Assembly: GCF_004519405.1 (NCBI RefSeq)
Contig: NZ_SGWI01000006.1
Coordinates: 248,001 to 312,000 of the forward strand
Direction of reading: 5' to 3'
Source: Pseudomonas sp. BCA17
GTDB lineage: Bacteria > Pseudomonadota > Gammaproteobacteria > Pseudomonadales > Pseudomonadaceae
DNA length: 64,000 nucleotides
The notes under the pieces are model-generated. The model was not told where the DNA came from and did no database searches. It worked only from the letters and a program-made list of their open reading frames with translations. Each line of letters starts with the position of its first letter. Position 1 is the stretch's first letter. The position numbers were made by a program, and so were the translations under genes. Of the stretch, positions 33,474-42,293 are shown piece by piece.

Positions 33474-34895
33474 TCACCTCGCCATCAGCAATTTCGCCAG
33501 CACTCGGCCGTGGAAACGGATCTGCGCCAGGGTCAGCGCGGTATAGCCGATGATCACCGCCGGCGCCAGGCGTGCCTCCACGCAGAACTTGCCCAGCGGC
33601 TGCAACGCCAACCCGACGGCAGCGGCGCGCTCGCAAAAATCCTGTTCTTCCACGCCCGGCGGCAACCACAGTACAAAGTGCAGCCCAGCCTGCTGGCCAG
33701 TCACTGAGCAGCCATCGGGCAGGCACGCGAGCAATGCATCGCGCCGCGCCTGATAAGCCTGGCGGGAAGCGCGCAGGTGACGCACAAAGGCACCGCTGCC
33801 GAGGAACTCCACCAGCCCCAGTTGATCCGTGGCGCCCACCGAATGCCCGGTGAGTTGCAGGGTCCGCAACAACGCGGGGCGCACCACCTTGGGCACCACC
33901 ATGAAACCTACGCGCAGACCGGGAAACAGGTTCTTGTTGAAACTGCCGCAGTAGAGCACCCGGTCGCCGCAATCCAGGGATTTGAGCGCCGCCAGGGGCG
34001 CGCTGTTGTAGTTGTACTCGCTGTCGTAGTCATCTTCGATCACCCAGGCGTCGGCGCGGGCGGCCCAATCCAACAGCGCCAGGCGCCGCGAGACCGAGAG
34101 GGTCATGCCCAGCGGTGCCTGGTGCGCCGGGGTCACGTAGGCCAGACGTGCGGTGTCCGGCAACTGGTCGCAATCAAGGCCCTCAGCCGTTACCGGGATG
34201 GCCTGAACGTGCGCCCGCGCCAGGCTGAACAGGCGACGCGCCGGCTTATAGCCGGGGTCTTCAACGCAGGCCGTGTCGCCGGGCTTGAGCAGCGTGCGGG
34301 CGATCAAGTCAAGGGCGTGGCGAATGCCGGTGGTGACGATCACTTCATCCGCCTCGCATTGCAGGCCACGATAGCTGCGCAGGTAATCGGCGATCTGTTC
34401 ACGCAGGGCCGGCAACCCGGCCAGGTGGCTGGCTTCCAGCACGCCGGGGCCGACGGTGAGCAGACCACGGGAAATGCAGCGGGCCCAGGTCTTCAAGTCG
34501 AACAGCCCGGCATCCGGACGCCGTGCCACGAAGGGCACATGACTTTGCACCGCCGCGTCAGGCTGATCAGGCAGTGCCACACGGCGCGAGCTTGTGCCGG
34601 GCGCCGCGGCTGCAATGAATTGCTCGGGGATCACCGCACACACGCGAGTGCCTGAACCGGCTACCCGCTGCACGTAGCCCTCGCCCTGCAAGCGTTCGTA
34701 AGCGGCCTCAAGGGTGCCCCGCGACACCAACCAACGTTCGGCCAGGTTGCGGGTGGAGGGCAAGCGACTGCCCGCCGGCAGTTGCCGGTTCAGGATGGCT
34801 GTACGCAACGCATCGTAAGCGCCCTGCTGCTTGCCGGCATCCAAGGCCGCGGGACGCGGCAGGTCCAAGGCGGATGCGGCTTTTCCTCGACTCAT
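33474..34895 (-). CDS. MocR/PdxR-type GntR regulator with aminotransferase domain
   Basis: A 473-residue fusion. Residues ~25-95 form a winged helix GntR domain (SRLPSTRNLAERWLVSRGTL, YERLQGEGYVQRVAGSGTRV). Residues ~125-470 form a fold-type-I aminotransferase-like domain with ...VIEDDYDSEYNYNSAPLA and YCGSFNKNLFPGLRVGFM, where the Lys would hold PLP. Such regulators sense PLP, GABA, taurine or other amines. The divergent gene is a Bcr/CflA pump 94 bp away, its likely target. Confidence 0.85.
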   Translation of the reverse strand: MSRGKAASALDLPRPAALDAGKQQGAYDALRTAILNRQLPAGSRLPSTRNLAERWLVSRGTLEAAYERLQGEGYVQRVAGSGTRVCAVIPEQFIAAAAPGTSSRRVALPDQPDAAVQSHVPFVARRPDAGLFDLKTWARCISRGLLTVGPGVLEASHLAGLPALREQIADYLRSYRGLQCEADEVIVTTGIRHALDLIARTLLKPGDTACVEDPGYKPARRLFSLARAHVQAIPVTAEGLDCDQLPDTARLAYVTPAHQAPLGMTLSVSRRLALLDWAARADAWVIEDDYDSEYNYNSAPLAALKSLDCGDRVLYCGSFNKNLFPGLRVGFMVVPKVVRPALLRTLQLTGHSVGATDQLGLVEFLGSGAFVRHLRASRQAYQARRDALLACLPDGCSVTGQQAGLHFVLWLPPGVEEQDFCERAAAVGLALQPLGKFCVEARLAPAVIIGYTALTLAQIRFHGRVLAKLLMAR

Positions 34896-34944
34896 AAGTG
34901 GTCCAATCGCTCCAGGTATAAGTGGCTCAAAGGATTAAACCACA
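34894..34944. promoter_or_regulatory. direct-repeat operator of the MocR regulator
   Basis: Direct repeats ATAAGTGG at 34894-34901 and 34918-34925 (24-bp period, followed by TCCAA / CTCAA), then an inverted CCAC at 34940-34943. MocR regulators typically bind paired direct repeats. The first repeat overlaps the regulator's start codon, suggesting autorepression plus control of the divergent pump gene. Confidence 0.5.
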
Positions 34945-34989
34945 AAGCCAGTAGAGTTCAGGACTCAACGAACTGCATCGAGGCTTTCC

Positions 34990-36165
34990 ATGACACAACG
35001 CGCCCTCTCCACCGGTTTCTGGCTGGTGCTGCTGACCGCACTGATCGCCTTGCCGCGTATCACCCTGGACATGCACCTGCCGGCCCTCCCCGCCATGGCT
35101 GACTATTTCCACGCCCGCGACGCCCAACTGCAATTGACCCTCACGCTGTACGCCTTGGGCTCGGCGATTTCGCTGCTGGTCAGCGGCCCGTTGACCGACC
35201 GCTTCGGCCGTCGACCGGTACTGCTGAGCGGCCTGTTCCTGTATGTAGCGGCCACGGCCGCCTGTGCCTTGTCCGACAACCTCGGCGTGCTGATTATCGC
35301 CCGCCTGTTCCAGGCCCTGGGCGGATGCTGCACCACCGTGATCGGTCGGGTGATCGTGCGCGACTACTTCGACCGCGAGGAGCAGGCGCGCCTGCTGGGC
35401 TTGATCTCCATGGCCATGGCCGTGTCGCCGATGGCCGCGCCCGTGCTGGGTAGCCTGATGCTGCCCTTGATCGACTGGCGCGGGCTGTTCGTGCTGCTGG
35501 GGCTGATCGGAGCCGTGCTGTACCTGGTGGTGTATCACCGCCTGCCGGAAACCCGTCCGGCACAGGTTGCTGCTGCGCCGCCGAGCAATCTGTTGCAGCT
35601 CTACCGCCAACTGCTGCGTGACCGCTATTTCCTGCGCTATTCGCTCGCCATCGGCTGCGTCTACAGCACGTACTTTCCGTTCATCAGTGAGTCGTCGGCC
35701 CTGCTGCAGCGCGGTTTTCACTTGTCCGCCACGGCTTACGCGCTGGTGTTTGCCGCCACGATCAGCGGCTACATGCTGGGCGCGAACCTGTTTCGGCGGC
35801 TGGTGCAACGCTTCGAACCCGACCGTTTGATCAGCGCCGCCATCGGCTTGAACATCGTGGGCAGCGTGACGCTGGCCACGGCAACCACCCTGTTGCCGGG
35901 GGAATGGCTGGCAATTGTGCTGCCCATGGTGGTGATCATGGTGTCGGTGGGCATGGCGATTCCCGCCTGCCAGCTGTCGGTGTTGCAACCCTATGGCGCG
36001 GTAGCCGGGACGGCCTCCGGGCTGTTCTTCTTTATCCAGATGTTCATCACCGCCGTGGGCAGTTGGCTCACGGGGTTGCTGTCGGATGGCACGTCAACCG
36101 CCTTGGTGATCATGACGTCAGCCGCCAGTGTGTTGCTGGCCAGCAGTTGGCTCGCCTTGCAGTAA
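34990..36165 (+). CDS. Bcr/CflA-family multidrug efflux MFS transporter
   Basis: A 391-residue inner-membrane protein with twelve hydrophobic segments. DHA1-type motif: RITLDMHLPALPAMADYF with D27-M-H-L-P in helix 1, the motif A loop GPLTDRFGRRPVLLSG, and IARLFQALGGCCTTVIGRVI / VRDYFDREE typical of Bcr/CflA. The substrate may be a drug or an amino-acid-like compound. It is divergent from a MocR regulator, which probably controls it. A MITE sits 18 bp after the stop. Confidence 0.85.
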   Translation: MTQRALSTGFWLVLLTALIALPRITLDMHLPALPAMADYFHARDAQLQLTLTLYALGSAISLLVSGPLTDRFGRRPVLLSGLFLYVAATAACALSDNLGVLIIARLFQALGGCCTTVIGRVIVRDYFDREEQARLLGLISMAMAVSPMAAPVLGSLMLPLIDWRGLFVLLGLIGAVLYLVVYHRLPETRPAQVAAAPPSNLLQLYRQLLRDRYFLRYSLAIGCVYSTYFPFISESSALLQRGFHLSATAYALVFAATISGYMLGANLFRRLVQRFEPDRLISAAIGLNIVGSVTLATATTLLPGEWLAIVLPMVVIMVSVGMAIPACQLSVLQPYGAVAGTASGLFFFIQMFITAVGSWLTGLLSDGTSTALVIMTSAASVLLASSWLALQ

Positions 36166-36183
36166 AAAGCCGCGCCTGTCGGC

Positions 36184-36373
36184 TACTGCCAGTCAGTTAA
36201 GCGATAGAGCGGACAACGAGTAACCTGTGGCGAGGGAGCTTGCTCCCGTTGGGTCGCGAAGCGGCCCCAGCTTTGGGCTTGAAAAGACTGGGCCTGCTAC
36301 GCAGTCCAACGGGAGCAAGCTCCCTCGCCACAGGTACTTTTTAGCCTTTCTCTTTCTTAACTGACTGGCATTA
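36184..36373 (+). mobile_element. terminator-inserted MITE, copy B (190 bp)
   Basis: Ends: TACTGCCAGTCAGTTAAG left, complement of TAATGCCAGTCAGTTAAG right. It has the same nested REP pair (GTGGCGAGGGAGCTTGCTCC and inverse) as the other copies, around GGTCGCGAAGCGGCCC and CTGCTACGCAGTCC. It is flanked by a perfect 11-bp direct repeat CGCCTGTCGGC (36173-36183 and 36374-36384). Excising it plus one repeat restores AAGCCGC-G-CCTG-TCGGC-CAGG-T-GCGGCTT, a hairpin right after the Bcr/CflA stop codon. That hairpin's T-tract is poor. Confidence 0.75.
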
Positions 36374-36516
36374 CGCCTGTCGGCCAGGTGCGGCTTGAGT
36401 GAAGCAACAATCAACGGTGGGCAAGACTCATGGGTAGATGGGTTTGATGTTCAGGGCTGACGTACGGGGGTGCTGCTCTGACCGGTATAAAAACCCGTTT
36501 CTGATAGCAAAAAAAA

Positions 36517-36548
36517 ACGCGCCGGGATGTCCCGGCGCGTTTTTTTAT
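36517..36548. terminator. bidirectional intrinsic terminator
   Basis: Perfect 10-bp stem ACGCGCCGGG / CCCGGCGCGT with ATGT loop, a run of nine A on one side and seven T on the other. It ends the minus-strand microprotein/membrane-protein unit and could also stop plus-strand transcription from 35-36 kb. Confidence 0.85.
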
Positions 36549-36556
36549 TTCGGCGA

Positions 36557-36631
36557 TCAGTGCATGAAGATCGCGATCAAGATGATGACCGGGATAGGCA
36601 CACCGAGGAACCACAGCAGTAATGAGCGCAT
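36557..36631 (-). CDS. 24-residue hydrophobic microprotein
   Basis: ATG 36631 preceded by AAGGAG nine bases upstream, stop TGA at 36557. The product begins MRSLLLWFLGVPIPVIILI and ends in a short MH, a single membrane-spanning helix with a Pro-x-Pro kink. It lies 18 nt after the stop of the 301-residue membrane protein on the same strand and just before a strong terminator, so the pair forms one transcript. It is a plausible small subunit or regulator of that protein; it has no known family name here. Confidence 0.6.
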   Translation of the reverse strand: MRSLLLWFLGVPIPVIILIAIFMH

Positions 36632-36649
36632 GAGACTGTTCTCCTTGAA

Positions 36650-37555
36650 TTAACGAACGTAGGTTTCGGTTTCGACATACACCACGGCATCCCGACGACG
36701 ACCGCCGAAGGTGGCGGCGAAGCTGGCGAAGAACGCACCGATCAACAGCGTGATGAAGGTCCACAGCGAGGTGTAGGCGGCGACTTTCGCAGCGGTGTCG
36801 GCAGCCTGCTTGGCTTTGAGTTTGGCGTCTTCGATGGCTTTGCGGGCATCGCCGTAGACCTTGTCGATACGCGCTTCGGCATCGGCCTGGCTGAGATTGG
36901 TGCGCTGGCTGATCAACTGGGCCAGGTAGGTACGGTCCTCAGGTGCAAGCTGACCGTCGTTGCTCAGGGTGCGGGTGAAGATGCGTGCAACCACACCATG
37001 GGCAGCGTCATCGCTGACCGCGGCTGGGCGGTCATCGCGGAACAGGCTGTCGACGTAATAATCGAAGTCACCGCTGTTGGCACCTTTGGCGGCACCACCG
37101 GCTGCTTGCGTCAGGCCGCTGGCGGCACCCGAGGCAACGGACGCACCGGCTTTCACGCCACCGCTGACCACACTGCTGACCGAACCGACCACCAGCATCG
37201 CGGTGACCAGCGTGGCGACGGCCCACGCGAGGAAACCATGGGCGGTGTCGCGGAAGTACACTTCATCGCCATGCATATTGGCCCACTTCACACGCAACCG
37301 ACCGGCGATGTAACCGCCCAGGCCGGACGCGACGATCTGGGTGAAGGCCAACCAGACAATGGTAGAAATGCCAAGCCCCTTGGCGCTGATGCCGCTGTCG
37401 GCCCACGGCGACACCGCCGAGAAACCCAGGCCAAAGCCCAGCAACACCAGTATCAGGGAAAGCGCGGCCGCCGCTGCGGCTCCGGCGAAGATAGCCCCCC
37501 AGGAAACCCCAGAGTGCGTGCTCGACTCTTGCAGCGTGGATGAGGATGTGATCAT
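36650..37555 (-). CDS. membrane protein of unknown function (301 aa)
   Basis: Starts MITSSSTLQESSTHSGVSWG, where ATG 37555 begins a standard cytosolic tail before GAIFAGAAAAAALSLILVLL (helix 1). Further helices lie near 62-82, 110-132 and 270-292. A Gly/Ala-rich segment (SGGVKAGASVASGAASGLTQ) and a helical Lys/Ala/Asp-rich region (DARKAIEDAKLKAKQAADTA) precede the last helix. The layout (YrzE-like glycine-rich membrane region plus coiled coil) is seen in Pseudomonas envelope proteins without assigned role. The C-terminus is acidic (YVETETYVR). Confidence 0.6.
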   Translation of the reverse strand: MITSSSTLQESSTHSGVSWGAIFAGAAAAAALSLILVLLGFGLGFSAVSPWADSGISAKGLGISTIVWLAFTQIVASGLGGYIAGRLRVKWANMHGDEVYFRDTAHGFLAWAVATLVTAMLVVGSVSSVVSGGVKAGASVASGAASGLTQAAGGAAKGANSGDFDYYVDSLFRDDRPAAVSDDAAHGVVARIFTRTLSNDGQLAPEDRTYLAQLISQRTNLSQADAEARIDKVYGDARKAIEDAKLKAKQAADTAAKVAAYTSLWTFITLLIGAFFASFAATFGGRRRDAVVYVETETYVR

Positions 37556-37844
37556 TGTTGTTTCGCTCCAGGCATGAAAAATAGTGTTACAAGTCCCAAA
37601 AGGGACAGTGCAGGCACCATGCCAGTCGTCGATAAAAATAAACCTTATATATTTCAACAAGTTAAATAAGTTGAACTTCTCAAAACCGTGCAACTTGCAA
37701 GAATGGCCCGTGACGAGTGGGCGTTATGCACTTTCAGCCGCCGAATGGCCGGTTTGACCAACATGAATATTTTTTTAGTAAGCCCGTTATCATTTCTTGG
37801 CAAAATGCCCCCACTTCTAGTGTGAACGCTCACCAGGTAATCCT

Positions 37845-38528
37845 ATGACACGCATTTTGACCATCGAGGATGACGCCGTAACGGCCCGCGAGATCGTCGC
37901 CGAGCTGAGTAGCCATGGACTGGACGTAGATTGGGTGGACAACGGCCGCGAAGGCCTGGTCCGTGCCGTAAGTGGTGATTACGATCTGATCACCCTCGAT
38001 CGCATGCTGCCGGAACTCGATGGCCTGGCCATCGTCACCACACTGCGCACGATTGGGGTGTCCACGCCGATCCTGATGATCAGCGCCCTCTCCGACGTCG
38101 ACGAGCGTGTACGCGGTCTGCGCGCCGGCGGTGATGACTACCTGACCAAGCCGTTCGCCTCCGACGAGATGGCCGCCCGGGTCGAAGTGCTGTTGCGGCG
38201 CAAAAGCACGGTCAAGGAACTCGAAACCGCCCTGCGCGTGGCCGACCTCGAACTGAACCTGATCACCCGTGAAGCCAGCCGCGCCGAACAGCCGCTGAGC
38301 CTGTTGCCCACCGAATACAAACTGCTGGAATTCCTGATGCGCAACACCGGGCAGATCCTGTCGCGGATGATGATTTTCGAGGAAGTCTGGGGCTACCACT
38401 TCGACCCAGGCACCAACTTGATCGACGTGCACATCGGTCGCCTGCGCAAAAAAATCGATCCACCGGGCCTCACGCCGTTGATCCGCACGGTACGAGGTTC
38501 CGGGTATGTCATTGCTGAACCCCTCTAA
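37845..38528 (+). CDS. OmpR-family response regulator
   Basis: A 227-residue regulator. The receiver domain (1-118) has acidic D9/D10, phosphoacceptor D52 (LITLDRMLP) and K102-type KPF. The C-terminal winged helix (about 130-225) has LLPTEYKLLEFLMRNTGQIL and NLIDVHIGRLRKKIDPPG. The gene overlaps the sensor kinase by 23 nt, so the two are translationally coupled. It belongs to the PhoP/QseB/ColR-like group; the target genes are unknown. Confidence 0.9.
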   Translation: MTRILTIEDDAVTAREIVAELSSHGLDVDWVDNGREGLVRAVSGDYDLITLDRMLPELDGLAIVTTLRTIGVSTPILMISALSDVDERVRGLRAGGDDYLTKPFASDEMAARVEVLLRRKSTVKELETALRVADLELNLITREASRAEQPLSLLPTEYKLLEFLMRNTGQILSRMMIFEEVWGYHFDPGTNLIDVHIGRLRKKIDPPGLTPLIRTVRGSGYVIAEPL

Positions 38529-39897
38529 GGGCTGGCGCTCTTCCAGCAGCCGCTTGCTCGCGCTGTACAGTTCGTTGTTCGTGGCGTGGAGCTGCATCCT
38601 CATGGGGGTGCTTTATTACGAGGTCTCGGGTTACCTGGGCGACTTGTCGCGTCACTCCCTGATGCAGCGCCAGCACCTGTTCCAGCGTTTCGACGGCGAG
38701 GAACTGGTAGAAGCACTCACCACCAGCATGACCTTCGACATGAAGGGCGTGGACGCCTACGGTTTGTTCGATGAGCAGTTCCGCCCCTTGAGCGGGCCGA
38801 TCCGTGCGGTACCGCCTGACCTGCCCCTGGACGGCAAGATCCACGCCCTTGCCAATTGCGTCGACTCCGACGACCCCAAACTGCCCAAGGACAGCTGCGA
38901 CGCCGTCGCCACCCACACCGAAGACGGCCGCTGGCTGGTGCTGGTGCGCGCCAACGGTTCGTTGTTCGGCGTCACCCGGATCATCTGGCACGCCCTTCTG
39001 TGGGCACTGTCCCTGACCATCATCCCGGGCGCTGCCGGTTGGCACTTATTGCGTCGCCAGCCGCTACGGCGCATCCGTGGCATCCAGGCCAGCGCAGAGG
39101 CCATCGTCGCCGGCGACCTGACGCACCGCTTGCCGCTGTCCAACCGCCGTGACGAGCTGGATATGCTTGCGGCGATCGTCAACGCCATGCTCGACCGCAT
39201 CGAAAAACTGATGAACGAGGTCAAGGGCGTGTGCGACAACATCGCCCATGACCTGCGCACCCCGCTGACACGCCTGCGCGCGCAGCTCTACCGCATCAAG
39301 CAACAAGCTGAAGAAGACTCGGCGCATGCGGTCAAGCTGGATGACGCCATTGCCGAAACCGACACACTGATGGCGCGTTTTCGCGGGCTGCTGCGGATCT
39401 CCGAGCTGGAAGACCACCAACGGCGCTCAGGCTTTCTGGTGCTGGACCCATTGCCGCTGCTGCGCGAACTGCATGACTTCTACCTGCCCCTGGCGGAAGA
39501 AGGCGAAATGGAGTTGGTGCTCCAGGCCCCCGAGTCCCTGCCGTGGATCACCGGCGACCGCGCACTGCTGTTCGAAGCCTTGAGCAACCTGTTGAGCAAC
39601 TCGATCAAGTTCACCCCTGCCGGGGGTAAGGTCATCCTGCGCGCAGCCAGTGACATGGGCAGCACGCGCATCGAAGTGCTCGACTCGGGCCCCGGCATCC
39701 CGGTGGACGAGCGCAAGTCGGTGTTCCAGCGCTTCTATCGGGTGGATGAAAGCGATCAGCAAGGCGGCTTCGGCTTGGGTCTCTCGATCGTCGCAGCGAT
39801 CATCAACCTGCATGGCTTCAAGCTGGAGGTCGGCACCAGTGAGCTGGGCGGCGCCCGGCTGGTGCTGGAGTGCCGCCAGCAATTGATGCCCGAGTAA
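38506..39897 (+). CDS. two-component sensor histidine kinase
   Basis: A 463-residue inner-membrane kinase. Transmembrane helix 1 is at ~17-38 and helix 2 at ~158-182, with a ~120-residue periplasmic sensor between them that carries two Cys 12-13 residues apart (ANCVDSDDPKLPKDSCDAV), a possible redox or metal site. HAMP covers ~183-235. The H box is NIAHDLRTPLTRLR with H248. The N box is LSNLLSNSIKFTP, followed by DSGPGIP and GFGLGLSI. It pairs with the overlapping regulator gene upstream. The stimulus is unknown. Confidence 0.88.
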   Translation: MSLLNPSKGWRSSSSRLLALYSSLFVAWSCILMGVLYYEVSGYLGDLSRHSLMQRQHLFQRFDGEELVEALTTSMTFDMKGVDAYGLFDEQFRPLSGPIRAVPPDLPLDGKIHALANCVDSDDPKLPKDSCDAVATHTEDGRWLVLVRANGSLFGVTRIIWHALLWALSLTIIPGAAGWHLLRRQPLRRIRGIQASAEAIVAGDLTHRLPLSNRRDELDMLAAIVNAMLDRIEKLMNEVKGVCDNIAHDLRTPLTRLRAQLYRIKQQAEEDSAHAVKLDDAIAETDTLMARFRGLLRISELEDHQRRSGFLVLDPLPLLRELHDFYLPLAEEGEMELVLQAPESLPWITGDRALLFEALSNLLSNSIKFTPAGGKVILRAASDMGSTRIEVLDSGPGIPVDERKSVFQRFYRVDESDQQGGFGLGLSIVAAIINLHGFKLEVGTSELGGARLVLECRQQLMPE

Positions 39898-39921
39898 CGG
39901 TACCCAGGGGCCGGGCGCGTC

Positions 39922-41508
39922 CTAGAGCACAGCCCCCATCGCCTTGATCAACACTGGGTCGCGCCCATAGATATCGGGCGCGTACACCAACCCACCCTGG
40001 CGATCCACTTCCACCGTCCAATAGCCCAGCAGCACCGGCACCGGCGTGGCCAGCCTGAACTCATGGGTCACGCCGGTGGCCAGCAACTCATCGGTGCGCG
40101 TACGTTCGGCCGGGCTCACCAACAGGTCGCGCAATAACAACGGTTGCTCCACCCGCACACACCCGGAACTGAACGCCCGCGGGCCTTTGGTAAACAACGG
40201 CTGGCTGGGCGTGTCGTGCAGGTACACCGAGTACGGGTTGGGGAAGCGCATCACGATCTTGCCCAGCGGGTTGCGCGGACCGGCGTCCTGGCGCAGCAGG
40301 ATATTGCCGGGGCGGGCCCAGTCGATTTGCTCCGGCGCCAGCGGATGACCTTCGGCGTCGAGCACTTGCAGGTTTTGCTGGCGCAGGTATTCGGGGTTGA
40401 GGCGGATGGCCGGGAGTTTATCCTCGCGCATGATGGTCGGCGGGATGGTCCAGGTGGGGTTGAGGGTCAACCGGGTGATGCGTGATTTCAGCAGCGGCGT
40501 CTGGCGTTCGGCACGGCCCACTTGCAAACGCGTCTGCCACACGGGGATGCCACTTTGGTAAACGCTCAATTGCGCCGCCGCGACATTGACCACCACCCCC
40601 TCCGGCTCCAGGTCCTGGGCCAGCCAGCGGAAACGCTCCAGGTTGATGCGCAGTTGGTCGCGACGCATGGCCGGGCTGATGTTGAGTTCGGCCACGGTGC
40701 CCGCCCCTATCACGCCATCCGCTTGCAACGAGTGGCTTTGCTGGAAAGCCTTCACTGCCTTGACCAGTTCGTCACGGTATTGCCGGCCGGTGCCAGTCGG
40801 CGCCTTGGCCAGATAACCGCCGCTGAACAAGCGGCGCGCCAGTTCCGGCACGCGCGGATCGTCCATGCCGGGGCGCAGCAAGGGGCCGTTGCCAACCGGG
40901 TCCCAGTGGGGCAAAGGCTGCAGGCGCGCGGTCGCGTAGGCATTGCGCAGGCTGCGATACAAGTCGGCGCCGGGGCGGGCCTGGTCGAACCCTTGCGCCA
41001 TGTCTTGCAGGCCTGTCGCGGCAAACGCCAGCACCTGGGCGTCAGGGTCATGGAGGGGCGGCTGGGAATGCCAGAGCGGCTCGTAACGCGATTGCTGCAG
41101 GCGACCGTAATGCAGGTCCTGCAGGGCTTGCAGGTACTGGCGGCTGGTGTCGATATCACTGCACAGCACGTTGGCCGTGGCGTCTACCGCAGGCAGGCTA
41201 TAGTGGGTAGGGTCCAGGCCATCGTCGGCCAGCAGTTGCAACTGGGCCTGCAACGCTGGGCGGCGCTCGCCCGTGGCCCACAACGCGGCGTCACCCTGCT
41301 GCTGGTAGAACGCTTGCAGTCGCGCCAGCGCCGCGGGGTCGATATGGGGAGCCAGGTCAGGGCAGGCGCTGGGCAGTTGCGCCAGGGCCATTTGGATCGG
41401 GCTGGGTGAAACCACGGGCACCGCGTCTGCCGGCAACGCCTCGGCTGTTGCGACCAGTGGTGCAACGAGCAGGCAAATGCTCAAGTAACATGCGTGTTTT
41501 TTGAACAA
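39922..41508 (-). CDS. L,D-transpeptidase of the YcbB/LdtD type
   Basis: A 528-residue periplasmic enzyme with signal peptide MFKKHACYLSICLLVAPLVA. A peptidoglycan-binding region around 205-265 (PELARRLFSGGYLAK, AVKAFQQSHSLQADGVIGAG) is followed by a large YkuD domain (~290-470). The catalytic motif includes YLHDTPSQPLFTKGPRAFSS and GCVRV with the nucleophilic Cys. It forms 3-3 cross-links in peptidoglycan. It is divergent from a second L,D-transpeptidase-like gene 41 bp away. Confidence 0.88.
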   Translation of the reverse strand: MFKKHACYLSICLLVAPLVATAEALPADAVPVVSPSPIQMALAQLPSACPDLAPHIDPAALARLQAFYQQQGDAALWATGERRPALQAQLQLLADDGLDPTHYSLPAVDATANVLCSDIDTSRQYLQALQDLHYGRLQQSRYEPLWHSQPPLHDPDAQVLAFAATGLQDMAQGFDQARPGADLYRSLRNAYATARLQPLPHWDPVGNGPLLRPGMDDPRVPELARRLFSGGYLAKAPTGTGRQYRDELVKAVKAFQQSHSLQADGVIGAGTVAELNISPAMRRDQLRINLERFRWLAQDLEPEGVVVNVAAAQLSVYQSGIPVWQTRLQVGRAERQTPLLKSRITRLTLNPTWTIPPTIMREDKLPAIRLNPEYLRQQNLQVLDAEGHPLAPEQIDWARPGNILLRQDAGPRNPLGKIVMRFPNPYSVYLHDTPSQPLFTKGPRAFSSGCVRVEQPLLLRDLLVSPAERTRTDELLATGVTHEFRLATPVPVLLGYWTVEVDRQGGLVYAPDIYGRDPVLIKAMGAVL

Positions 41509-41549
41509 TGACTTTGCTCCAATCCACAGTGTGGGGGGATGTACTGTAG

Positions 41550-42263
41550 ATGCTGACTTTTATCTGCCGCCTCGGCCTGGCTGCCATAAGCCTGGCCGCA
41601 TCGGGCCAGGCTGCGCTCGCCGCCAATGGCAATCCTCCCTCCTTGTATAACAGCCTGGCGCGCTCGGCTCCAGAACTCAATCCCACCGTATTGAAAAGCG
41701 CCCTGAACGCCGTGCAGTGTGCGGTCAATAATGGTGAAGAACGCTCCGATCGCCTGGCGGTTATTGACTACTCCCAGCCCTCGACCGCTCGTCGACTGTG
41801 GATCTTCGATTTGCGCAAGAAAACCCTCGTGCTGCGCGACCTGGTGGCCCATGGTGCGAACTCCGGGGAGAACTTCGCCACTCAGTTCTCCAACCTCGAA
41901 GGCAGCCACCAGTCCAGCCTGGGGCTGTTCCGCACCCAGGAAAGTTACCTGGGCACCCACGGCTACTCGTTGCGCATGGACGGCCTGGAGCCCGGTTTCA
42001 ACGACCAGGCCCGCGACCGTGCGCTGGTGATTCATGCCGCCGACTACGTCAACCCGGCGTGGAGCAAACGCGAAGGCCGCATCGGTCGCAGCCAGGGTTG
42101 CCCGGCCGTACGCCCGCAAGTGGCGCGCCAGGTGGTGGACAAGCTCAAGGATGGGCAATTCATGTTTTCCTGGTACCCGGACCAGCGTTGGCTGAAGTCC
42201 TCGACTTACCTCAATTGCAAACCCCAACAGGTGGCCAGTAGTCGTACAATCCGTGGCGGATAG
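41550..42263 (+). CDS. L,D-transpeptidase-fold (YkuD_2) protein
   Basis: A 237-residue exported protein. Signal peptide MLTFICRLGLAAISLAASGQ..LAA, then a YkuD_2-type catalytic domain: RLWIFDLRKKTLVLRDLVAH, YSLRMDGLEPGFNDQARDRA, LVIHAADYVNPAW (His) and GRIGRSQGCPAVRP with the likely nucleophilic Cys. The family (murein L,D-transpeptidase catalytic domain) is broadly present in Gram-negatives. It is divergent from the large LdtD-type enzyme, sharing a 41-bp promoter gap, so coordinated cell-wall expression is plausible. Confidence 0.82.
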   Translation: MLTFICRLGLAAISLAASGQAALAANGNPPSLYNSLARSAPELNPTVLKSALNAVQCAVNNGEERSDRLAVIDYSQPSTARRLWIFDLRKKTLVLRDLVAHGANSGENFATQFSNLEGSHQSSLGLFRTQESYLGTHGYSLRMDGLEPGFNDQARDRALVIHAADYVNPAWSKREGRIGRSQGCPAVRPQVARQVVDKLKDGQFMFSWYPDQRWLKSSTYLNCKPQQVASSRTIRGG

Positions 42264-42293
42264 CCTGTCCCCACAGATAAAAGAGAGCGCCGC

